The position numbers were made by a program, and so were the translations under genes. The notes under the pieces were generated by a model. That model saw nothing but the letters and a program-made list of their open reading frames with translations. It was not told where the DNA came from and searched no databases. Positions 1-13,097 of a stretch of 64,000 nt of DNA are shown in pieces. Each line of letters begins with the position of its first letter. Position 1 is the first letter of the stretch. This DNA comes from Bugula neritina (taxonomy: Eukaryota > Bryozoa > Gymnolaemata > Cheilostomatida > Bugulidae). The DNA lies in assembly GCA_964035545.1 (NCBI GenBank), contig OZ037772.1:6974389-7038388 (forward strand), written 5' to 3'.

Positions 1-426
1 GTCAGCCTAACACTTACAGCTACCCTTAGTTTAAATCTTATAGTTATCTATGACTATTAGAATACATCACTTTTATCATGCAAGACTTTCCAGTTTCAAA
101 ATAGAATTGGAGTACTACAACTACTTATGCTGATTTATTTATATCTAAGTAAATAATTGAATTTAAATTGGTTTTGCAGTAGCTATATTTAGTAGGTTTT
201 GTTGCTACTTGGCTAGCTCTGTCTACTCACTTTGAATTGAATGTTAAATAGTATATTGATTAGTTAGTTGTTTTATTTTTCAAATGCAAGCTCATTGCTT
301 TAGTACTACAGATTCAAACATGCTAAATATTCAAATGACTTAATTTTTTATGGCAATAGGAAAAGAAAATATTAATATTACTACATCATGATTATTATTC
401 AAGAATATAACATTGTTTCCATTTTA
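1..426. other. Non-coding, nothing recognised
   Basis: AT-rich sequence with no open frame, repeat or homology to the rest of the window that I can see. It may be intron of a plus-strand gene whose last exon could start at 427. Confidence 0.4.
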
Positions 427-1230
427 GGAAAGTGAAGATGTGAGGGCAACATGATGGAACTTGTCGATGAGGTGCTGTTTGGTATGTCGCCTATACAGCT
501 CAAGAGCATGCCGCATATAACCTATCATTCTTACACTTGTGATCCGGACTCCCTGCATTTGGAGAGCTACCGCTTGCAAGCTTATAGCTTCTGCTAACTT
601 TACTCGAAAAAAGGTGTCTAGTATTTCATTATGCTCAAAAATTTTATAAATAACTAGTTTGCAAACGTGCCTTCAAACTCGCTATAAACTTAAATGTTGA
701 GAAATTGCTCAATAATTATTAGCTGCTGTAATATAGTAGTTAAATGGTGTTAAAACAATTACATTTTATAGCCAGATTTAATTTCTAATGCACTATTGTT
801 CTCTTTTATAATCTAAAAATAAGTTTAATGTTACAATTGCAGGTCTAAGTGGCTATAGATGAACAGGGTAGATTTATAGTAACAGCATCTATTAACTTTG
901 ACTACTGGAATATCGTTTGTAGCAGCAATTAAGCTCTTGGTTATGTGCTTATACTCTGTAAACTCACGCTATGAAGAACAAGGACATAGATTCAGAGACC
1001 ATACGAACCACCTAAGCAGTCTTTCTGCTATATGAATTAATTTAAGTTTCATTTATGCTGAATTTCTACACTTTTATCTGTTTATAATAATTGATTTGAA
1101 GATTAAAAATAACTTTTACCTCATTTTCTTGTATGGATACTCAATATCTCAACTGATTCCCTATGTGTAACTTTTGATCACTCTACATTGTAACTGTATG
1201 ACTGAATAAATTTTGTATAATATTGTAATA
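427..1230 (+). other. Possible terminal exon and 3' UTR of a plus-strand gene
   Basis: A pyrimidine-rich tract ending in TTTTAG at 426 looks like a splice acceptor. One frame then reads ESEDVRAT and stops. An AATAAA polyadenylation signal lies at 1205-1210. If real, this is the 3' end of a gene entering from the left, mostly untranslated. No domain is visible, and the call rests only on acceptor, stop and poly(A) signal, so it is weak. Confidence 0.22.
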
Positions 1231-1912
1231 ATTGAATGATTCTCTCATATGATTTTTACGCACTAAACAATTGATACTATCGAATGGCATGGCTCAATAG
1301 CTACAGTTGGACATGTTACATGAGATATTAATAGTGAGGGAAATAGCAAACGTAAAACAGGAAATGGCTGCCATTTTGTTTCATACGACACCTAGTTAGC
1401 ATAGTTGGTTCAAATGAATGTCGGTGCAAAAAAGTGCTTAAAGGTCCTTATATGTGCTGAAAGTAGCAAAATTTTCAACTGTTATCACAATTTAATAGCT
1501 ATTCGGGAAAATAAAGTTACAACAAGTTTGGCGGCCATCTTTGACCTAATTTTTTGTTTAGGAAACGTAAAAACTGGTTGAGCTGAAAGCCCATACTTAA
1601 ACAAATGTTTTGATACCAAATTTGTCCAGTTTGCTAGAATAAAAAAGCCCGTTGCTAAGGCTTGACAAATGTAAACAAATAATCCATAAATTATTCCAGA
1701 CCTCCTTACTTTAAAAGCGAATTTCTCAAAAACGAAAATTGACTGTTTTAAAAACGCCAAGGCTTTTGAATATCAATATCTCGAGTTCTATTTGCACTAG
1801 AGACTTCAAACAAATTGCAAAATGATTGCAAAGATCTGCTCTTTAACTTTGTACTGATAACTCAATTTTGAAAGACTGACCAACGTTCCCTGTTTTGTGG
1901 TGGGAGGTCACA
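1231..1912. other. Unique sequence abutting truncated TRIM unit A
   Basis: I recognise no gene here. From about 1913 rightwards the sequence matches intron 3 of the other TRIM-like copies (compare 34760-34900). To the left of 1912 that homology stops abruptly, so this block replaces the coiled-coil and propeller exons that should follow. No inverted ends or direct repeats were seen at the junction. Confidence 0.4.
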
Positions 1913-2640
1913 TATATGGTGTGATCTTGAAATAGAATTTTTGTCTTAGCTTGGATAATATGCACAGTGTTAGAGTTGTTATATATTGTACTTAAAACAC
2001 AATAAATAGTAAAGTGATGTCTTAACTAGAAAGAGTAAGCAAAGCAACTGACTTTAAAAAGAAATTTTCAACAGCAAAGAAAAGCACCAGAACAATGTTT
2101 TCATCATTTTGAAATACGTATTTTTAATCTTAGCCATTTACAAAATATAGGAGAAAGAATATTTTTTAAATTTCTTAATTTCAGGAAGCCAAAACTAGTG
2201 CTACTTAGAAAGTGTGAAGTGTTATAATGAATATCTCCATTGTGTTAGCCACAAAATATGAAATATGCCTCTATGGCACCACTAAACATAGCTTTCCTTT
2301 CTATGATAATAATGATCAGAGGCTCTAGCTACTTTGAAAACTCTGGCAGAATCTGCTCATGCATCATAGGAGATTTTATATGCTCTAAGTAAATACTTAG
2401 TAAATACTAAGTAAATACTAAGTCATCATTAATTTATTAACATTCAATATGAAGTAGTCAGAGTAACTGAAGAACTTCACATGTGTTATATAGTCAGCTC
2501 AACAAATACAGCTGGTGATACTGCAGTAAGAAGGACCAAATAGCACTTCAACTTCTGTGTTTATTAGCAACTGCTTATTAACAGGTAATATCTAGAATAA
2601 TTAACTTTCCTAAATAGTTAGCAAGTTACTACAATATTAC
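1913..2640 (-). other. Intron 3 remnant of TRIM-like unit A
   Basis: Homologous to the intron between the B-box2 and first coiled-coil exons in units C (23273-24134), E (34677-36187) and G (53484-54343). It includes a small local expansion of a TAAATACTAAG-type repeat at about 2386-2424 that the other copies lack. There is no coding content. Confidence 0.6.
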
Positions 2641-3748
2641 CTGTGCAGTCTTCCCCATCAATCTCGCACTCAAAGCAGATCAGTTTGTCACACTTCTTGC
2701 AAGCTCTCACCAGAACCTCTTGATGATGTTCACATCTAGGTTTATTGAAGTTTGTTGGTGAGCTCTTGTAGATATCAATGCCCACTGTTCTGTGAGCCTT
2801 ACCAAGAAACGTCTTATGGACCTACAGCAATAATATAAAAAGCAACTTAAAATAACATATTTACAATGGTAAAATTATAGAAAAATCAAATTCATTCATT
2901 CATGCACCTATACATACATCAAAACCTGTACTGGCGTGTAATTAAAGTCACTCGTTGATTTTGTCTGTAAAGTAAGTGGATTTATAAAGAATATTTTAAT
3001 GCTGTCAATGAATCAATTTGGAGATACAGTATAGTTGAACTATATTATACCTGCTGATGTTGAAAACAGAACATAACTTCACACTTCACACAGTAACAGA
3101 CAGCTATTTGACCTTGACATCCCTGAGCTGTACAGTACAGAGTATCAGAATCACCAGTTTCTATGGTGACCTTTGGTAGACCTTCAATCTCTACTGAGCC
3201 ATACAATTCACTGTAACATATCATTGAGTCAACTATATAGCTTTCAAAGATTTGTGTGTGCATTAAACTTGAATAATATTTTCGAAATAACAGCCCATTC
3301 TATTATCACTTTAAGTGTACTAAGTGTACTTACCCACAAGTAGGGCAGGTCACAGTGTGTGGCTTTAAGTGTTTAAAATGAAATTTCTGACTAGTTTATT
3401 TCAAATTAATTAACATAGTTAAACAACCCCCTCTCGCACAGTTGGGTGTAGCTAATTCAAAAATTTTCAATTGGGCATAACTTTTTGTACTAAACTCGTA
3501 TCAGAGATTTACAAGGTTATAGCATAATTTGTAACATCATAAGCATGTAAATAACAATGTGTAGCTTATATACTTAATACTCACCCACAAGTAGGGCAGG
3601 TCACAGTTCTATGTTTACTGTAATGTCCTTGAATACAACTCAAACAGAATACATGCTGACAAGGCAGCTCTCTTGGATCTCTTATATCATCTCTCTTAGA
3701 GACACAATAACCACACTCATACCATTCTGGTAGTTGCTGGGCAGCCAT
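2641..3748 (-). pseudogene. TRIM-like unit A: RING, B-box1 and B-box2 exons only (3'-truncated)
   Basis: Three coding exons are present: RING 3585-3748 (ATG at 3748-3746), B-box1 3051-3210 and B-box2 2641-2821, all with GT-AG borders and in frame with each other (164+160+181 nt). The RING shows CGYC, then CQHVFC-LSC and a final CPTC, a C3HC4 pattern as in E3 ubiquitin ligases. The B-box exons show C-rich modules ending FCFQHQQ and CEHHQEVL...CKKCDKLICFEC. The coiled-coil and propeller exons expected further left are missing; homology ends at about 1912. It could still encode a short RING/B-box protein if it reads into some other 3' end, but a broken copy is more likely. A stray second copy of the RING exon end lies in its first intron (3331-3355). 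Confidence 0.75.
3331..3355 (-). repeat. Duplicated 3' tip of the RING exon in intron 1 of unit A
   Basis: About 20 bases matching the last bases of the RING exon (CCTACTTGTGG plus preceding bases), followed by a good donor (GTAAGTACAC). The full exon is at 3585-3748. It is a partial duplication, not a usable exon, because no acceptor or upstream part is present. Confidence 0.55.
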
Positions 3749-6481
3749 CTTTCCTAATTTCTGACCTACAACAACAAAGCACTCATATTTTTTTAAACAG
3801 CCTGCATGCTCTTATGCTGTTATCATTCTGTAAATTTTATAAACAAAAAAGCCATATTTTTTCAAACTGTAATACTTTTTTATACTATTTCAAGTCAGTA
3901 AAATTATCAACTATTGACTATCGACTATCTACTATAATCGACTATCGACTATCAACACTAACAGAAAAATTGAAAACTCACCTTTTCAGATTTCAAATTG
4001 AAGTTACAGTAGTTAGTACGTGGCTATACTAAAGCAGTTGACTGTGAATTGGGTTAGTTACAGAGCACAGTGGGCAGTTTTCTTTTATCAGTGTAGCCTC
4101 TGTTCTTATTTCAGCTCTATGCCGATACTAGAAGTTATAATAAGAACTAGTTGGCTAGAATTACACAGTTGCTTGTATTCAGTCTATATGTGAATTCCCC
4201 AGTTTATAAACCAGATATATTATGTTTACATTTTTATTGAGTTAACAGTTTAGTATCAAGATCATCTGATCATGTCATGTGAGCAAAGGTCAGGTGATAA
4301 GGAACAAAGGTCAGGAGATAAGGAGCAATGTTATTTCTATCATATATAGCCTTTCCTCCTTATTTAAGCACTATATTTCTTATTAATGCATCAAGGTAGA
4401 CTTACTAACTAAAACTGCTATATTTGAGAGTACTCAGGCTGAAGTATAAACTGATAAACCTGTATCATTCAAGTCATGCTGCTATAGTTTACATATTATT
4501 ATTATATTGCAAGCAGAGTTTTCCATATCCTGCTACAATAAAACACCATCATAATATAATCACAGCACCAGTATTTAGTCTATATTTTATATTTATCACT
4601 GGGAGAATGCTTAGTCATGGGTGTCAGCAATCATCATTCTTTAACTGACTGCTGTCTGCCAGTTGTTTACTCAATATTAAGAAAGTTGTTTGCTGCTGTT
4701 GACTAATATCCAAAGATAACTTTTGTAAAAGTGTGAGCAGTAATGTGAATTATAATTCGAAAGATGTTTTCATATATTATCTAACAAAATAAAATCACAG
4801 AATATCCGTTATTTCTTCTTAAGTATCATTTAATTAGACTCTGAAGAAAACACCACTCAGAGTAGTATTGTTACTCGTATACTGTAGAGATAGAGGATAG
4901 TATAATAGGTGGCAAAATAGTCACTGTATTTTAGATTAATTGACTTCGATAGACTTTATTGATAGTTTCATATCCTAATCACATTGACCTAACTTAACAT
5001 ACATCCTGTTTTCAATAGTTAAACAGTTTTATTAGGTATAATAATATTATTAGCACTTTGAGCCATAACTATACAGAGCCTCATATGTCTGCATATTTTA
5101 TGAGCTAATGATGATTTTAATAAAATTGCAGTATAGTTAATCAAAGCACTATTAAAATTACATAATTCCCATATGCAAAACTGATGGAATAGTAGTCAAT
5201 TCAGAGTATAATTTCAAACTCTAAATCTCTTCCCTATATTCTATACAACGCAAGTAAGTGTGAATGTGACTTGCCAATGGATAATGTGCATTTTTATAAA
5301 ATAAATTAAAAATGTAATTAATGTAGTCAGTGTAAAGAAACGGCATGATTTTTTTTATCTAGTTTTGGAATTATCTTTTAATCTTGGAATATTCCAATGC
5401 AAATAATTTAAAAGATTTTGACTGAATCTTACTGAAGGCAGTAGGAAAGTAGTTCATGAGTTCAGCTTGAAAAAGCTTGACAAAATGATAGCTGCATCTT
5501 TGCTAACATCTGTTGGTATTTATATGTAACTCAATGATAGTATAGCTTTATTACTTACAACAAGAAATTAAAAGCAAATACATCATTGATGCTTTATGTG
5601 GAAGATTGTTGTCGAGAAATATTACCATCATCTAAGGCCACTTGCATAATATGATGCAGTTTTCTAAATAGAAAATATTATGATTAATAAATTATTCATT
5701 TATAAGGCTTGCTGAGTTTGCAATAGGAATTTATGTACTGTATATACCCAAATGCTTAAAGCATACTTTTTGATATTTCTAATATATTAATACAAAAATC
5801 ATGTCATAGCTGAGTGCTGCATGAAGTCAAAACAAAATAATTTATGCACAATTAAATGTAGTTTTATAACAATGTCTATAATTGATGGAAATTTAATCCC
5901 TTCTGTGTTATAAACTAAACCTTTGTATTTTTCAAAGCAAATATTATATAGAATAAGTTGTGAACTGTATGAATTCAGGATTTTGATAATCATATATTAA
6001 CTGACTAACATTCCAATATACTGACCGTGTGAGTAGTTTATTAAGCAACCCAAGTTATAACCTTACATCCTAGTTAACTTATTTATTTACACTCTGTGCA
6101 CTTGAATGTCTTCTAATAGTCAACTCTGCAAGAATTCTTACAAATCCATGTATCAGGTAAAAATTCCTGTATTTTGCCAAACATTTATAATTTTAGATAC
6201 AATAATTATATTTAAAAAACACATTATCTACTCAATTTAGCTTGCAAAAATGTTATAATCATTTATAGGTAATAAAAAATATACCAGCAGTTGTAGCACT
6301 ATACATATTTATAAGACACCAACTTGCAATACTCATAACTAGTGAAGTGCTTTAATTGCTTCTCTTTAATATAAATCAAAGAATGAGTGTAGAAATCAAT
6401 CTAAACAGATTGCATGTGACATAGCATTTAATGCAAACATAGTTATAAAGTAAACATAATTGAAGAAATCAAATGTAGACA
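3749..6481. other. Spacer between unit A and unit B
   Basis: Non-coding. The right-hand flank of unit A carries a leader exon: acceptor with exon start at 3765 and, further out, an exon ending at 3982 with donor GTGAGT (read on the minus strand). It also holds a short tandem repeat of a CTATCGACTA-like unit (about 3908-3958) and two copies of a 21-base unit starting AAAGGTCAGG (about 4284-4326). The block matches the spacers right of units C and G but lacks their hAT and mariner insertions. Minus-strand AATAAA motifs near 6037 and 6082 could serve as poly(A) signals for unit B. Confidence 0.55.
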
Positions 6482-9400
6482 TTACTGTATTCTAAACAGG
6501 CACAGCTTCCCATCACTCCAGCAAGGAACAGCTATTACACAGTCTCTTATACTGGTAGATCCAGGTACTTTGGGAAGCTTGTCATGAACCAGTTTTTTCA
6601 GCAACTTACCTGTAAAATATAATCAAAAAAATGTTGCATGTGAGCAGTGCCAATATTCTTTTAGCAAAGCAAGAAATATCACAAATATCAGCATATTTTT
6701 AGTGTCCCCTGATAGCCTTCTTTTTATGAACATAGATCATATACCACCAACACATATATTTATAAAGCAGAAGATGTTTTATCTTAGTAAAACATGGAAT
6801 TCTAGTATAACTTCAGATTGACAGAGAATGTTTTTACATTTGGAAAAATTATATGTATGGAAACTGTTGATATATATTAGCAGAATGCATAAACATGGGA
6901 ATATGATTTTTTAAAAAGTGATGAAACTTTCAGCTATTGCAAATTTACCAGAGGGTAGGAAACTATTTCACCTTTTCTAGCTATTTACATGTTAAATTAG
7001 TTAATTGAGTTCTCAAATTACTACTTTATAGAAAGTCTTACCCACAGGAGAGATGATGTAAACAGTTTTTAAATTATTTTTTGTACAAATATAGATGAGT
7101 CCATTAGGGTCAGAGCAGACTTTACTGCCATCTGTTACATCATCACATGTCCAGACTGTAGCCAGCTTCCCATTTTCTATTTTGTATTTTATCAGTTTAT
7201 CTTCACCAACTCCTAGCAGATGACCAACTGATAGAAAGTGTAGACCAACTGGAAACACATCAGGATGAATAGTCTCTGTCTGTTTAGTGATGAAGTCATA
7301 GATGATCAGCTGTTTAGTATCTGGATGATTCACCACAACATATCTGTCAGAGACTGCCATTACTGCTCCAGTGTTACTTGTTCTTTCAAGCTGAACCATT
7401 TTGTGTCTTTTCGTGATGTCACCAGCTAAACACATCTCTACATTTTCTATTTTACCAACACCATGTAGAATAAAGACATTCTGGAGAGCCCTAATCACTC
7501 CAGTCACTCCATCTTCACTTGTACTGTAGCCAGTCAATTTATGATGTCTTTGCTTTAGTAACTGTATTCCATTATGAGTACCTATGAGTATGTCACCATC
7601 TTGTCTGTGATTGGCTGAGTAACATGAACCATCTGTATTATGTTCAGTTATGAATGTCAATGATGAAGGAACTGTTACTAGACTGATGTTCAGTAGTCCA
7701 CTGGTGTTCTGACCTGTAAGGCGTTATGTACAGATATGTACAGCATAGGTATTTATGAGAACTGACTGTTTATAAAATCATTTTTTTCAATTTCACTACA
7801 TAAAACTAGGTTAAGTTATAACACATAATGTAAAATATGATTATTTAAAGTAATATGTCAACTTCAACAACTTATATGTTTATTACTTGAAACAACTGTA
7901 AAAAAAATTCTTAGTATTTTAGTATACGATCTATAGAGGAAACATATCTACATAGTATACAACAGCATTTATGTGATACCAGTAACATAATATTATATAG
8001 TGTCATTGTTTTACACTATCATTTTATATAAACGTGCTGTTGACTAGTATATATACTATTATTCGATCACATCTTTAACATCATAAGTTAGCTCTTAACT
8101 AAGCTTATTCTCTGTTTTAACTGCTACAGTTTCATTCTAATAAAAGAAATTACAACTTTAGTTCAATAAACAGTGATTAAACACTTAATTTATGAAGTGT
8201 TAGAAAGTTCTGAATTAAACTGTCTGTTGCAATCTGTAATATATATGTACTTATATATTGAGCACAAGTCAATCATTTGTATTACTTTACTGCATAATAA
8301 TATACAATGCCTGTTTAGTGACAAACATTCTGTTTCATTCAAAACCAGTTTGATAACCAGATAGTAAGTACAAGCTTTGATAATAATAGCACGTTAAATT
8401 ACATAGCCTATAAAGAAATACAGTGCCGTTCTGACACAAGAAAATCATTTGATTATAAACTATATTTAAAAAAGGTTTTTTTGGTAGGATCATATGAGGG
8501 ACTGTTTTTTTTCTCTGTCTCCACAGATTTTCTGAATTGGAATTACTATTTTTATTACTATTTTTTTCAGTTAATCTATTAAAATTTGTGTAAATGCTTG
8601 TCAAAATTCAGAAGGAAAACTGAAATATCACTTATTTTAGTTCTGAAACGTTTCAAAAACTGGCAATGTGAAATGAGGAAGATTTACAAAGCATAAGTTG
8701 ATATTTTCTTCTACAAGTAGTTGTAAAACACAAACTAGAGTCTAGATCTTACAATCTGGCCCGGCAATAACTTTTTTCACTGACAGCTTACCTGTCTGTA
8801 TCAGAGTTGGTGGATCAGCAAGTTCACAATCATCCAGTCCTTCTGCATCATGTCTCTCTAGCTCTCCTGTAATTGTCTTTTTCTGTTTAATCTGCTCTGT
8901 CACATGACCATCTTTTAGCAGACGAGTTAACTCAGCATGAATTTTCTTTAACTCCTCTGTTTTTACCATCAGCTTGTTGTAAAATTCTTCCACCTGATTA
9001 GACACTTTTCTTTTGTGATCTAAAACTCTTTCTATCATCTGTCGACTCTCTTCCAGTATTCTTAGTATCTATAAGTTGATGGAGCATTAAACAACAGTAC
9101 TTGGATGTATGTTAGTATATTTAGCATTCAATTGTTTAGCATTATCTTTAGGACAGACTCCTATAACCTTGTGGTACAAAAAAAAAATTATATTAAGAAG
9201 AAGTAGTAATTTTTTGTATGGAAAAAGAGTTTTCTGAAAAGCACAATTAGATTTAAAGCAGTGAAATCAAATTAATCTGCACTTCTCCATGCTATGTGAA
9301 ACGTTTTGTGTTGGGATATTTTCATAATTTCATAATTCAAATTACTTTGTTTTTTTTAAGAACTGGTATTATGTGTATAATTGATTTTTTTTTCAATAAT

Positions 9401-10139
9401 TTGCATGTTAAATGTTAGATTGTATTGTTCCAAATATTATTTCCTTGTAACAAACAGCTTCTGTACAAATTTCTCGATTAACCTCTCACCATCTCATTTT
9501 TAACTCTTTCTATCTCTGCTATAATATCTCCACATTTCTCTTCCTGAACATCTAACTCTGTCCATGCCTTCTTGTCCAGAGAATACACTTCATCTATTTT
9601 CTGTGATACTGTATCCAGCTGATTTTTGAGATAATTATTTACCTCCACTTTCAATGATGTGAAAGATTTGAAGTTATGTTGGCCTCTATCTATGATGACC
9701 ACCAGCAGTTTGGTGACAGTTTAAAATATGTATTATAGCTGCAGAGCGGTTTCATTTAGTTTTTAAGCTACATGCACAGCTGCTTTTGTAAAATTTTCAT
9801 TTTCGTACCACAAATTATAAAATGATGTTTCACGCAGAATTTCAAATAATGGATCTGTAGTATCTGTAGTGCAACACCGAAAGTTTAACAATTGTTATCT
9901 GTTCTTCTCAATAACACTAGACAGTGAATAGATAATAATTTTGTTAAATTTTACCTTTGCAGTCATCTCCATCAATTTCACACTCAAAGCAAATCAGTTT
10001 ATCACATTTCTTGCAAGCTTTCATTAGAACCTCTTGATGATGTTCACATGTTGGTTTGTTATAAGTAGCAGGTGATCTCTTGTAGACATCAATGTCCACT
10101 ACCTTATGGGAATCACTATGAAGTGTCTTATGGACCTAC

Positions 10140-12257
10140 AACAGTAAATGTGACAACTATTTCACCCACCTCAAATGTACTCTATCTCTCAAGCCATTTT
10201 TATTACCCAAAGGTTTAACAGGAAAATTCTTTGCATTCACAAGTCTAGCCAAAAGCTTGCATTCAGTTTCAGAGTGCATGAAATTTGATCTTCTCAAAAA
10301 TTGGTCTACATGTAGCTGGTTGCAAGCCCAAGCCATTGCCAATGCTTTCTTTGCCAAACCATGGTCTTGTTCCCCTGTGATTAACAGCTTTGGTGCATAG
10401 AACACCGGCGGCTTTGTTTCATTATTTTGAATTTGGAATACAGTAGCTGCTAGTCCAGTGTTGCTAGCATCAGTGGCAACAATTGTTTTTCAGTTTGGGA
10501 TCATAGTGTGCTAAAACCTGAGGAGACATGAGTGTTTGCTTTTATTTTTGGAAAACTTTTTTGAGTTTAACTCTATGTTCAAAAAGTATTTCTTTTAGTA
10601 ACTCTCATGTAAGCTATGATTTTTGACATTTGGGTAGAAATTTAGCTAGCTGATTTAGCACTGATTTAATCCTGCTTTACATGTAGGAACTAAAAAATCC
10701 TGTATTGTTGTATCATTTGTTGAGTCCGAGCTGACTCTTTTAGCATATATAATGTAGCCTGAGAACTTCATTTCAGCTTGGCAAATCTTACATTTGTGTT
10801 CATCCTATTCGAGTCCTTCTTCTTCAAGTTTTCTTAAAACTAACCTCAATGTTTTAGCATAGCTTTCTGCATCCTAACCACAAACTAGAATATCATCAAT
10901 GTGACAGATAACATTCTCGATGCTTCTTAGTTAAATGCACATATCCCTGACAAAGATCTCTAGCTAACTAGATATGCCAAAAAGATCAGTCTTTTGAAAA
11001 AGAACAGGTCAAAAAAGTTGCAGAAGGTAGCCAGTTTTCCAAGTGTATTTGCCAAAACCAACCACTAGCTTCTAGCTATGAAAGATTTTACTGATTCCTA
11101 AGAGTTCTACACTTTCATCAACTTCTGGCATTGAATAGATTTCTATTAAAACAGTTTTATTTAAGTCAGTGAAGTCTACAAAAACTCTGACATTCTCTGA
11201 AGGTTTTAGAACACTGATCTATATTTTTCGGCACAAGAGATATAGTCCTTACTGTACAATATCATCTAGCTTTTTTCTGGTATTGCTTCGTAACAGAATT
11301 GTTATCTTTGTAAGAGTATCAATACTTGTAGGCCTATATGCTCTGAACTTGGTGATGTTTGATAAGAGTATCGTCTGCATATAACTCCTGAGGCCTTTGA
11401 ATAGCTTTGAGAAGCCTGCACAAGTGTCTTTGATTATTTCTCCTTGTTGTTTTACTTGACATTCTACTAGTCATTATAACTTCTGACCTGCAGTTCAACT
11501 GAGTAGAAACGTTGATTGATTATGAGGCAGGCTGTTTTTCTGTACTTTTCTTTTTAGCTTTAAAGATCTGCTTCAAAAGTATCCAGAATTTGTAGTTGCT
11601 TCTTTCGACTTTACATAAGCGGATTTGTGTAGTTTGTAGAGACATGGTAGACAGCCAAAGCAGCTTATCACTTATCACTGTGCCATCTGCACCCATAGTA
11701 GTAGGGTTGCCATTGACTGCTACTTTTCCTTTTCAAGCATTCAAGCATAGGCTTTTATTTTAACCTGCCCTGTAAACACTATACCTTCATCGACAACTGT
11801 TTTAGTAACCTCTCAAATTGATTTACTTCTGCACTGCTATCAGAAATGACCCATTTTCTTGCACTTTTGCATTGGCCATCTTTGGCTGGGCAATCTGCTT
11901 TGGAATGTGGTTATCTACTGCACTTCATCTTGGCTGTTTGTAGGCTTGTTAATTGGCAGCTAGACAGTACTTTTTTGCTTATTTGCATGACTTAACTTGT
12001 TTTGCTTATTTTAGGGTACATGTTTTGTGTTTCAGCTACACGCCATAAGCATGCTTTTTTGCCACAATTTGCATCATAGTTGGAATGAATTCAAAAATTC
12101 TACAAACCTGTACTGCCTGGTCGAGCGTCTGGTGTGTTTCTTTGAGAATATAACTTTTCCCTAAGAGAGTCATACCTGACCTCTAAAACAATTTGATCTC
12201 ACAGCAATTTATCAAAGGGTGCTGGCACCTTATTCGTGGTGTCGTGATTTTATGCTG
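10140..12257 (-). mobile_element. Degenerate Ty3/Gypsy-type retrotransposon in intron 2 of unit B
   Basis: Read on the minus strand, fragments appear in the usual order. A gag-like stretch lies near 12250-12000 (ETHQTLDQAVQVCRIFEF). A zinc-knuckle remnant lies near 11930-11870 (HSKADCPAKDGQC). Reverse transcriptase debris lies near 11100-10700 and includes CHIDDILVCG, the YxDD active-site motif. RNase H follows at about 10480-10157 (TDASNTGLAATVF, then KKALAMAWACNQ). Stops and frameshifts are many, so it is long dead. No LTRs or integrase were identified. The left edge sits only a few bases from the B-box2 exon. Confidence 0.7.
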
Positions 12258-12259
12258 CA

Positions 12260-13015
12260 CACAGGATAGTTAAAGGCAACCTTTTAGCTGCAACTGCCTT
12301 GCTGAGGTTTGCATTGTAATCATATAAGAATTCAGTACCAGTAAAATAAAATCTCACCTAATTGTGCTAGAGTCAAAATTTAAAAACTATGTTGTAGATC
12401 TTCTTTTTCTCCAGTGTAAATTTTTTGGAAATTTCAATTTTCATTTTTTTTGCGAAGTTATAGACAAAAAACTGCCGAATTTTGGCCAATTTTGCCTGAA
12501 AAGCTGACTTTTCAGTACCAGTAAAATATCTCAGCAGCAAAGCATGATATCTGAATAAAAATTGCACTGCTGGAATCCTGAGATATTTCTCCAGTGTAAG
12601 TTTTTTTCTTTTTTCAATAACTCTGCTAGATTGCTCATAAATTGGTGATTTATACACTGAAAATGCCATATTTTCTCATAAGAAACTAGCAGCGCGCAGC
12701 ACTTCACGCTTCACTGAGCACGTAGGGATGAGAAGATATTGGCGCCTACATAATAATTACAGGCTAGCTAGCTGGCAGGTTATAATGAATAGCTTGCTTT
12801 GTACTTTGTTTATGTAGCACCAATAATGGAATGTTGATAGATAACGCAGCCCTAACAAAGGTTGCTGCTTATTGGTTGTAGTTTAATCTTAGGCTAAACA
12901 ATTACAAGTAGGCAACACTCATGCCACCCGCAGAGCAATATTATTCAAGAACCTGAACTACATTTTGAGAGAAATTTATGATATTCGTAGTGAGGATGCC
13001 CTTAACTATCCTGTG
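12260..13015 (-). mobile_element. 756-bp MITE, copy 1 (inverted relative to copy 2 at 62734)
   Basis: Terminal inverted repeats start CACAGGATAGTTAA at both ends (about 22 bp with two mismatches), flanked by a 2-bp CA duplication (12258-12259 and 13016-13017). Copy 2 has exactly the same length and nearly the same sequence. An open frame of 98 codons (12373-12669, minus) is shared by both copies but shows no known domain and is lysine/phenylalanine-rich. CAC ends with 2-bp duplications recall EnSpm/CACTA elements; the superfamily is uncertain. Confidence 0.75.
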
Positions 13016-13097
13016 CAGGTAAATTACACTGTTAGTAGTTATGAGCATTTACTGCTTAAACATTTGACTCTTCCTGATAGAGATAGAAGATAAGCAA

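Noticed and set aside
1485-1760. 91-codon minus-strand open frame
   Set aside because: No domain, no acceptor or donor of the right kind, AT-rich; probably chance.
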